Assembly: GCA_035395685.1 (NCBI GenBank)
Contig: DAOPBR010000006.1
Span: forward strand, 15,637 to 79,636
Source of the DNA: JAKJGA01 sp029554345
GTDB taxonomy: Bacteria > Spirochaetota > UBA4802 > JAFGJZ01
Length of the DNA stretch: 64,000 nucleotides
Direction of reading: 5' to 3'
In this document: piece by piece, positions 26,279 through 33,127 of the stretch
How the letters are laid out: the number at the start of each line of letters is the position of its first letter
Numbering within the stretch: the stretch's first letter is position 1
Notes under the pieces: model-generated
What the model was told of the DNA's origin: nothing
What the model saw: only the letters and a program-made list of their open reading frames with translations
Databases searched by the model: none
Made by a program: the position numbers and the translations under genes

Positions 26279-27817
26279 TCATTTGACCCTGATTTTTATT
26301 TCCTCCGATAAAGAACAGTTAAGCACATTATCCCATGCTGCAATTCTTAGTCTTATTTCGCGTCCGCTGAATTTTTTCAAGTTTAAGGTGAATGTTCCCG
26401 ATTCGCACTTTTGTGCGGTATGGGAATATCTTTCACCGTTTATGAGAAGTTCTATTCTTGAAAGTCCTGAATCTCCGGTTTCTTTTTCTTCTGCTGAGTA
26501 GTCGATTAAATATATGCTGCCTCCGGCAGATTTAATTTTTAAATTAACTTTCTGCGGTTTTGAAAAATCTTTATGAGTCCGGGCGTTTCCCCATCCGTTT
26601 TCAAAAGGATATTTGTTCCGATTAAATTCGGAAAGCCGAATTTTGTGTGAATGGAACTTGTCATAACCCTTCAGGTCTATATGAGAAGGTTTGTTTATTC
26701 CTATTCCGTCTCTGAAGGCTGACTCGAGAAGGGGAACTGAATCAGGATTATATCCTGCTAAAAGAGTTTCTACTGTATCGATGGCAACAGAATCTTTTGA
26801 GCATAATACGGCATTTGTTAAAATATAGTCGGTTGGCATGTCGTATCCGCCTAAATTCATTGAAGTGTTAAGCGGGCCTTTTCTGTTGCCGGTGAGTGCG
26901 TCCATTATAACCAGGTCAAATTTTCTGCTTCTGTTCATAGCGCAAAGATAATTTATCAGCAGGCGTATATCTCCGGTTCCCCAACCGTAACCATGATGTC
27001 TTGTGCGCTTAATTAATCCCGGAGATAATCCATAATGAAGTTTCAGTGCACCGGTAATGCCGGTAAAAGCATGTGACTTTAGAATTGGTATTCCGATGTA
27101 GACGTCGCAGTAATTGTGGTCTCCTCCGGCCTGTTCTTTTGTACGCAGAAATTTCGGAAGATATACTTTTGTATCTCCGGTTAATGGTTCGTTTACAGTT
27201 GTGAAGAAACGGTTTTTTTCATCAATGGAATCAAGGTTCACCAGTTCTGCTTTTGATGAACCGTCGAGAAAACCGTCTCCATCGGAGTCATAATGTACGG
27301 TATTATTTTTTCTTTCAAGCTTGGCATAATAGAAACTTGTTTTTTCTGATTTGCTTGAAGGATTTTTCTCCGAATAAAAAAGAGCATCAATTATTTTTAG
27401 ATCAGCACCGTTTTCAAATCCGATAATTTCTCTTACTTTTTCGGCAACATGTTTCACAATTCTGGGATCGGAAATTATTCCGCGTCCTTTTTCGTTTACG
27501 CTTCCATATCCCGGTCCGACCATGTTGACTTTTATTACTACTTTATCTCCGCGCTTAATTATCGCTGAAAGACCTTTCTTTCCCAGGATCTGTTCAATGA
27601 CTTCATCTGTCATTTTTCTTACTTCTTCATCCGAAGGCTCTGTTTCAGTGCATGCGAATCCGACTTCGGAAAGAGGGGAGTTGTCATTTAGTTCGGAAAT
27701 TTTAAAAGATTTGCCGTAAACAGCTTCTTTTGCATTGCTCCCTATTCCGCGTGCGGTACATCCGCTAATAATTGCGCAAACTGAAATGGAAAATATTATT
27801 GTTAGTGTTTTTTTCAT
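26279..27817 (-). CDS. DUF362-domain lipoprotein
   Basis: Lipoprotein of 512 aa: signal MKKTLTIIFSISVCAIISG with lipobox ISG-Cys20. The central part (~60-400) matches the DUF362 layout as I know it: GDKVVIKVNM near the start, GIISDPRIVKHVAE, IPILKSHAFTGITGALK, and VIMDALTGNRKGP. A C-terminal beta-sandwich (~420-512) has IELLINGERYSH and RLRIAAWDNV, like an Ig-type Ca-free domain. DUF362 proteins are uncharacterised, some fused to ferredoxins; here there is no iron-sulfur motif. It starts four bases after the beta-propeller gene and forms an operon with it. Confidence 0.85.
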   Translation of the reverse strand: MKKTLTIIFSISVCAIISGCTARGIGSNAKEAVYGKSFKISELNDNSPLSEVGFACTETEPSDEEVRKMTDEVIEQILGKKGLSAIIKRGDKVVIKVNMVGPGYGSVNEKGRGIISDPRIVKHVAEKVREIIGFENGADLKIIDALFYSEKNPSSKSEKTSFYYAKLERKNNTVHYDSDGDGFLDGSSKAELVNLDSIDEKNRFFTTVNEPLTGDTKVYLPKFLRTKEQAGGDHNYCDVYIGIPILKSHAFTGITGALKLHYGLSPGLIKRTRHHGYGWGTGDIRLLINYLCAMNRSRKFDLVIMDALTGNRKGPLNTSMNLGGYDMPTDYILTNAVLCSKDSVAIDTVETLLAGYNPDSVPLLESAFRDGIGINKPSHIDLKGYDKFHSHKIRLSEFNRNKYPFENGWGNARTHKDFSKPQKVNLKIKSAGGSIYLIDYSAEEKETGDSGLSRIELLINGERYSHTAQKCESGTFTLNLKKFSGREIRLRIAAWDNVLNCSLSEEIKIRVK

Positions 27818-27821
27818 AATA

Positions 27822-28859
27822 TTATTTAGGAGAAGATTCTCCGCAGAAATATTTATATTCTCTTGAGTTTTCTTCGGTTATTCTTTCGATTTTCATTGTT
27901 GTTATATTATAGAGATAGAATCTGAATTTTAATTTTCCGGATCCCGCAAAAAATATAATTCCGTTAGAATCTGATGTCCATGACGGATAAAGGGCATATT
28001 CATCAGCAGGAGTATTGTAAAATCTTTTCATGTTTGTTATAGCGGGTGTTTTTCCGTTAAAATCGGCGACTACCAAAGGATGACCTTCATAGCCGAAGCG
28101 TCCTGCTGAGTTATCGAGTTCAAAAGTAATGTGTTTCTCGTCCGGAGACAGAGTCACGCGGTTCGGCAGCATTAAAACTTTGTCATCAAAATGAACCAGT
28201 TCGTAGCTTCCGGTATTTCCGGGTGAAGGAGAAAGAATGCGTATGAACGGCGGGAAATAAACGCCGTTATCGGATGATGAAAAAACATATTTCAATACCG
28301 ATCCCTGACTTGTAGCCACTATTATTCTTCCGTCTTTGAGACCGCAATGCCCGAATTCCGAATACTCCGGATTGCTGATGAGTTTTTCTTCACCGGGTTT
28401 TGAGTCGATATTTGAAAGATAAATATATCCCCTGTTTTTATCAGGATCATATCTGTTTATTATTATGTTATTTTTGCCGTCACGCGTCCATGTCGGATTG
28501 TAATCGGCATACTGTCCGCTTGTTAGTTCCCGCAGTCCGCTTCCGTCCGGTTTAACTATGCATATCTTTGTTTTCCATTTGGGAATCGGAAGATTTTTGC
28601 TGTTTATGATTCTGAAAAACACTATCCATTTTCCGTCCGGAGACCAAGAAGGTTTATAGTCGGGATAATTCTGTGTGATACGGAGTTTAGATGAGAGAAA
28701 TGGATTTCCGGTGTAAATTTCATCATCGATTGTAAATGCTCCGGATACGTTTTTTATAGAAGCGGCATTATCATTTTCCAGATTGGAAAATGATTGCGGA
28801 AATAATGGGATTATTCCTGTTAAAAATGAAGAGAGAATAATTGCTGATAATATTTTCAT
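27822..28859 (-). CDS. Secreted TolB-like beta-propeller (PD40 repeats) protein
   Basis: Exported protein of 345 aa with a signal peptide (~1-23). PD40/WD40-like blades show as YPDYKPSWSPDGKWIVFF, YADYNPTWTRDGKNNIII, VTLSPDEKHITFEL and YALYPSWTSDSNGIIFF. Such propellers bind partners or glycans in the periplasm or on the surface. It precedes the DUF362 lipoprotein gene with a four-base gap, so the two probably work together. ATG 28859 follows GAGGG; an in-frame TTG lies one codon earlier. The AraC-type gene upstream may control the pair. Confidence 0.88.
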   Translation of the reverse strand: MKILSAIILSSFLTGIIPLFPQSFSNLENDNAASIKNVSGAFTIDDEIYTGNPFLSSKLRITQNYPDYKPSWSPDGKWIVFFRIINSKNLPIPKWKTKICIVKPDGSGLRELTSGQYADYNPTWTRDGKNNIIINRYDPDKNRGYIYLSNIDSKPGEEKLISNPEYSEFGHCGLKDGRIIVATSQGSVLKYVFSSSDNGVYFPPFIRILSPSPGNTGSYELVHFDDKVLMLPNRVTLSPDEKHITFELDNSAGRFGYEGHPLVVADFNGKTPAITNMKRFYNTPADEYALYPSWTSDSNGIIFFAGSGKLKFRFYLYNITTMKIERITEENSREYKYFCGESSPK

Positions 28860-28888
28860 CAAGCCCTCACAATGTTATCTTTTAAATA

Positions 28889-28917
28889 ATTATAAGGCAA
28901 ACTAATCCGTTTGTCGT
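28889..28917 (-). promoter_or_regulatory. Promoter with internal dyad for the propeller-DUF362 operon
   Basis: On the minus strand a perfect -10 TATAAT (28889-28894) lies 17 bases after ACGACA (28912-28917). A dyad CAAAC-N6-GTTTG (28898-28913) fills the spacer, where a regulator would control polymerase access. The AraC-type gene just upstream is an obvious candidate. Confidence 0.55.
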
Positions 28918-28961
28918 CTTTGCCGATTGGCGAATACTTAAAATAAATATTATTCTAAGTT

Positions 28962-30077
28962 TCAGTTTTTCTCTAAAATTTCTTTTCTGAAAAGAGAAGG
29001 AGTTTTACCTGTGTATGACTTGAAAATTTTATTAAATACGGATTTTGAGTTGAAGCCGGATTGAAAGCATACTGATATTATTGAAATTTGATCTGTTTCT
29101 TTTGATAGAATATCTACGGCATATAGTATGCGGTATTTGTTTACCAGAGAATAAAAGTTCATCTTGAAAGTTTCATTTATTGCCTGTGAAATTTTATGTC
29201 CCGGAATTCCTGTTTTTTCGGAAAGCGAAGAAATCGTTATATCCGGATCAAGATATATTTTCTCTTCTTCGAAGCAGGTAGTAATTGCTTTTATGTATAA
29301 GTCCATTGATTCTTTGGAGATGCTGCTCTTGGCATATTTTATGTTCTTGTCAGTGCTGTTTTTGCTGCCGTGAACTATTGAAAACATTTCAGACTGGGTT
29401 AATGCAAAATATCCCGCAACGTAAATCGTGAGGGCAAGCATTAAGAAGAATATTTGAGTATAATGAATGACATGATCAGGAGAGAATAAATAAACTATTA
29501 CTGCACCGAAACCGACAAACCCAAGAAAAAATGCCGTAATGATGAAGAAATACAGCCAGTTAAGATTTATTTTTTGGATATTAGAATAATATTCTTTTAT
29601 TCTAATACGGTAATTTCTTATCTTGAAATAGCAGTAAATAAGATAAGAGATTGTAATGAAAATTTTAATTATGTTGGTTGTTATTCTGTAAGCGCATATA
29701 CCTCTATCGTCGAGATCGCCTATGATATAATGCTGGTCAATGAAAAGCGGAAAGAATGTATTTATATCGACAGCAGCATAAAGTGTAAAAGGAATAAAAT
29801 GTAATAATCTTTTTGTGAATTTTATGTCAGAATCGGTGAGGGTGGTTACGTAAATGAAGATAAGAGGTCCGTACAGGAATCCCAACGCTTCCTTGATCGA
29901 AAACAGCGGCCAGTAAATTTTCCAACCGTAACGAATGTAAATATATTCACAGAAAAGTTCATAGGATAACAGCAAAACTATTGAAGCAAATACCTTTCCG
30001 GGCACTCCTTTTTTTAAGAAAAGTGCACATGCGAGAAAAATTCCCTGCATTGAAGCTATTATGTATAGAGCAGTCAT
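28962..30077 (-). CDS. Membrane-bound AraC-family transcription regulator
   Basis: About 371 aa with seven or so membrane helices in the N-terminal two thirds (~1-245), then a cytoplasmic AraC/XylS HTH domain (~270-370). The HTH shows ITISSLSEKTGIPGHKISQAI (first helix-turn-helix) and QISIISVCFQSGFNSKSVFNKIFKSYTGKTPSLFRK (second). Such sensors detect a signal in or at the membrane. The frame is open to 30161, but the extra 28 residues come from repeat element C and the typical family start is ATG 30077 (MTALYIIASMQGIFLA). Next to the propeller/DUF362 operon, which it probably regulates. Confidence 0.82.
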   Translation of the reverse strand: MTALYIIASMQGIFLACALFLKKGVPGKVFASIVLLLSYELFCEYIYIRYGWKIYWPLFSIKEALGFLYGPLIFIYVTTLTDSDIKFTKRLLHFIPFTLYAAVDINTFFPLFIDQHYIIGDLDDRGICAYRITTNIIKIFITISYLIYCYFKIRNYRIRIKEYYSNIQKINLNWLYFFIITAFFLGFVGFGAVIVYLFSPDHVIHYTQIFFLMLALTIYVAGYFALTQSEMFSIVHGSKNSTDKNIKYAKSSISKESMDLYIKAITTCFEEEKIYLDPDITISSLSEKTGIPGHKISQAINETFKMNFYSLVNKYRILYAVDILSKETDQISIISVCFQSGFNSKSVFNKIFKSYTGKTPSLFRKEILEKN

Positions 30078-30140
30078 ACCGGATAGAAGAAATAGCAAAC
30101 TGTCAATGTCAAATATTAAAATAATGGAAGTTATCCGAGC

Positions 30141-30375
30141 GCCCATGAGTTGGGCAACCATATAAGGCTTCGCCTTATAGATTCATTTTTTGCATGGATC
30201 ATGCAATAACCAAAAGGTGCTCCGCCCCTTTTAAATCCTTTTGCCGATTTCTTTTGCGTGCCCAAAAGAAATTCGGCGAAAGAAAAGGGCACCGCTGCGC
30301 GGGGCTTGTCGCGCGAATTCCTCGCACCGGCTATGCCGGATGCTGCGGACGTCTGTTGCTAGGCGCTTTTATTTT
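30141..30375 (+). repeat. Structured dispersed element, copy C
   Basis: Lies over the start of the AraC-type gene and its upstream region. Parts in order: short palindromes GCCCA-N5-TGGGC (30141-30155), an 8-bp stem with TTC loop (30161-30179), TTGCATG-GAT-CATGCAA (30190-30206); a large hairpin (30243-30256 with 30263-30277, one bulge); and the 46-base core beginning TTGTCGCGC (30306-30351), identical at 44 of 46 positions to copy D. The core ends with an AGGCGCTTTTAT stretch also seen in copy B. A promoter-like site follows at 30380. Confidence 0.85.
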
Positions 30376-30379
30376 AGTC

Positions 30380-30407
30380 TTGACATTAAGATTTATTGCA
30401 GTACAAG
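30380..30407 (+). promoter_or_regulatory. Candidate promoter for the small-protein cluster
   Basis: TTGACA (30380-30385), 16 bases, TACAAG (30402-30407), directly after element C and about 128 bases before the first gene of the AT-rich cluster. The same box pair precedes the ABC ATPase gene at the window start. Confidence 0.4.
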
Positions 30408-30534
30408 TTTTTGAATGAATCGATGTATTAAATCATTTGGTTTGAGAGTTTGCATCTGTCATAATTATAATCATTTACGTAATGTAAATATGCTTTATTG
30501 CTCATTGTGAAATTAATAACATTAAAGAGGAAAA

Positions 30535-30948
30535 ATGAAAGTTGTATTTTCGTCATCCGATTTTGATGAGCTGTTTGTTGTTCAGGGTCTTTTGGAAAAT
30601 AACAATATCGAATATTTTATTTCTGATGAATGCATGTCGAATATTTTGCCTCATTATGCTATTGCTCTTGGCGGAACTAAAATTAGCGTTGATGATAATG
30701 ATTTTGATTTAGCGATAAAAATTATAACAGAAGAATTTCTTAAAAATCAACAAGCAACTAATAGTCAGGTTTATACAAAAAGCAAAGAAAAGAAATGCCC
30801 GAAGTGCGGAAGTTTAAATGTTGAAACTGTAAAAAAACCAAAACCAGTATTATCATTATTGGTATCCTTATTATTTTTCTTGCCAATACCATTAAATAGA
30901 AAGTATTATCAATGCAATGAATGTAATTCTTTTTGGAATATTAAATAA
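30535..30948 (+). CDS. DUF2007-type domain with zinc ribbon and membrane segment
   Basis: Protein of 137 aa. Residues 1-65 look like the small DUF2007 alpha/beta domain (MKVVFSSSDFDELFVVQGLL, then ISVDDNDFDLAIKIITEEF), found in many bacteria and sometimes called a putative signal-transducing domain. Then follows a split zinc ribbon, CPKCGS (~86-91) and CNEC (~129-132), separated by a hydrophobic hairpin (~103-117). AGAGGAAAA precedes the ATG. Function unknown. First gene of an AT-rich run of four small genes. Confidence 0.75.
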   Translation: MKVVFSSSDFDELFVVQGLLENNNIEYFISDECMSNILPHYAIALGGTKISVDDNDFDLAIKIITEEFLKNQQATNSQVYTKSKEKKCPKCGSLNVETVKKPKPVLSLLVSLLFFLPIPLNRKYYQCNECNSFWNIK

Positions 30949-31023
30949 TTGTCTCCATGTAATGAAGTGATAATTGTTTATTTTCTGAAATTATAATTTC
31001 AAATTGAAGTGACGGGAGTTTGG

Positions 31024-31548
31024 ATGAAAATTAAATTTAATTTCGATATGAATGACTGGATGGAGTTTCAGAAATACTTTTTGTTTCACTCAAGGCAATT
31101 TAAAAAGACTCTTCTTTTGGCCACAGCGACAATGCCTTTAATTTCAATTCTTATTATTTATTATAAGTATTCTTTAACTAATAAATTAGATTTTTTAATT
31201 ATAACAGTATTTTCTATAATTTCATTACTGTGGATACTATTTTATCCAAAAAGATTTAAAAATAGGTCACTAAAAAGAATAGAAGCGCTTCTCAACGAAG
31301 GTGATAATAGATCAATACTTGGTATTCATGAAATAGAATTTGACGAAAACAGCATTACTCATATTGATCCAGCATCAAAAAGTATATTTACATGGAAGGG
31401 GATTGTGAAATATGTTAAATCAAACGATTATTATTATCTTTTCAATACTTCGGTGTCAGCGATCATAATTCCAATTAAAAAAACAAACTTGAATGAAATA
31501 GAATTAAATGACTTAGAGCAAATGTTTCTGAATAAAATCATGAAATAA
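31024..31548 (+). CDS. YcxB-like membrane protein
   Basis: Membrane protein of about 174 aa with two adjacent membrane helices (~33-52, ~60-78) and a C-terminal PH-like region. The pattern GIHEIEFDENSITHID, TWKGIVKYVKSNDYYYLF and SAIIIPIKK is typical of the YcxB-like family (usual ending ..iIPkr.f). Function unknown. ATG 31024 follows GGGAG at five bases; the in-frame GTG at 31009 has no SD. Second gene of the AT-rich cluster. Confidence 0.8.
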   Translation: MKIKFNFDMNDWMEFQKYFLFHSRQFKKTLLLATATMPLISILIIYYKYSLTNKLDFLIITVFSIISLLWILFYPKRFKNRSLKRIEALLNEGDNRSILGIHEIEFDENSITHIDPASKSIFTWKGIVKYVKSNDYYYLFNTSVSAIIIPIKKTNLNEIELNDLEQMFLNKIMK

Positions 31549-31688
31549 GCAATTTTTATTTATTTGTATGAATATAATATAATTTATGCGTACTGTTGAT
31601 CAATGTTTATGAAGTGTATCCGGGTCGTCGAGATGCTTGACATAATATGTTTTGCAGTTTTAATCTGAATTGAGTAATATTCTAACGG

Positions 31689-32351
31689 GTGATTATACTG
31701 AATCAAAAAAAGTTTAATGTGATTTTGTTTTTTATTTTTGTATTTCTTGGTTTTATCTTTGAATATTGTATGCAGTTGTATAACTTCTCCATGAAAAGAC
31801 CTAAAGATAAAGTTTTATTAATTATCTGGGTATTGGTGGGGCTTTATTCTATCATATTTTCTGTTATTTATATAGTGCGTTTCCTTTCGTCGAAAATTGC
31901 AATTAATAAAGCCAGAAAACTTGATAAGGCATGGGATACATCAAAAATTAAAAAATATGCTGAAGAATTATTTTTGGGTTATCATAATATAGTTAAAAAA
32001 CGTAAACTGGGCAGATATAAAAATTCGTTAAGCCGGGAGTTTCATCAGAAGATTGTGGATATAATTGAAAGCATGGGCTGTGAAGTAATTTATAAATTTT
32101 CTGCCCACGATATAGAAATTGAATTTGTCAGGATAAATGATTCAATTGATAATAACAAGGATTGTTTTGCTGTGTGTGTCTGCTATAAGGGCAGAAAATA
32201 TTATTCTAATTCAGATGGTAATCTTTTGAGAGGAAGTTTTGATGATATTAAACATCGTGAATTATACTTTTATAAACGATCAGGAAATAAATGGCTTTTA
32301 AATAATGTCATTGAAGAAGTCGGAATATTTGAAATTCTATTTCTAAGATAA
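31689..32351 (+). CDS. Membrane protein of unknown function
   Basis: About 220 aa with two membrane helices (~9-28 and ~42-64) and a cytoplasmic or periplasmic C-terminal domain (~75-220) of alpha/beta type. That domain begins KYAEELFLGYHNIVKKRKLG and includes a CVCYKGRKYYSN strand. No family recognised. The start is uncertain: GTG 31689 opens the frame, but its SD is poor, and a later start before the first helix is possible. AT-rich composition like its neighbours. Confidence 0.6.
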   Translation: MIILNQKKFNVILFFIFVFLGFIFEYCMQLYNFSMKRPKDKVLLIIWVLVGLYSIIFSVIYIVRFLSSKIAINKARKLDKAWDTSKIKKYAEELFLGYHNIVKKRKLGRYKNSLSREFHQKIVDIIESMGCEVIYKFSAHDIEIEFVRINDSIDNNKDCFAVCVCYKGRKYYSNSDGNLLRGSFDDIKHRELYFYKRSGNKWLLNNVIEEVGIFEILFLR

Positions 32352-32409
32352 TATTTACATGATTGATTATTTTCATATTAATCTATCAATATGATTTAAG
32401 GTTAATAAA

Positions 32410-33012
32410 ATGATAAAGAAAAGATATATATTAATTTCTCTTATAGTAATATCATTGATAACAATATGTTGTATAAATGTCTTTTTCGGATATCCTGAAA
32501 AATGGTATGTTGACAGTAACAGTATGGTTAAATTGGTTATATTCAATCATAATGGAATAAAAGTAGAGTTAGCTTATCCCCGCACAAATTATTACTCATA
32601 TTTGAAAGGTGAGACAAATTTAGCATACTCCCTAACATCGGGTTTGTATATAACTAATGAAACAAATCGATATCAATTTAAGTTAAAGCAATTTAGTTGT
32701 GAAATCGAGAAAGATAATAAAAAGATACATTATAATACCGATCTTTGCAGTTACGATCAATGGAACATCTCTGTTGACAATATTATTGAAACTCCCTTAA
32801 TATCTGGTGAAATGATAGGACATTTTTATTATCCAAAAATAGATCATCACATATTGTTTGATAATGAGATATGGATGAATATTGAAATGACTTATGAAAT
32901 AAATGGACAAATAATAAAATATAAAGACCGTTTATTGCTAAAAAGAAAGATTAAAAGGCATTCTCTTATTGATATTGAATTGGACTATTGCAATAGATTA
33001 GATTTAGATTAA
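32410..33012 (+). CDS. Exported or membrane-anchored protein of unknown function
   Basis: 200 aa with an N-terminal hydrophobic segment (~5-25) that is either a signal anchor or, given Cys-Cys at ~20-21, a lipoprotein signal. The rest is a beta-rich extracytoplasmic domain with many Tyr and Asn. No family recognised. ATG follows AAGG. Last of the four AT-rich genes on the plus strand; a convergent histidine kinase gene follows. Confidence 0.65.
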   Translation: MIKKRYILISLIVISLITICCINVFFGYPEKWYVDSNSMVKLVIFNHNGIKVELAYPRTNYYSYLKGETNLAYSLTSGLYITNETNRYQFKLKQFSCEIEKDNKKIHYNTDLCSYDQWNISVDNIIETPLISGEMIGHFYYPKIDHHILFDNEIWMNIEMTYEINGQIIKYKDRLLLKRKIKRHSLIDIELDYCNRLDLD

Positions 33013-33127
33013 ATGTATAATGATGGTATTCACCTGATACATTTCTCTGAAAATTAAAAAAATAAGTATCTGCTTTAAATTGCCGTAATCAATTTCTATT
33101 TAGTCAATCAAAGCCGGAAAGAACTTT

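Noticed and set aside
30194..30418. Open frame across element C whose peptide VARIPRTGYAGCCGR recurs in element D
   Set aside because: The shared peptide is only the translation of the conserved structured core. The frames have no SD, differ outside the core, and the base changes keep hairpins, not amino acids.
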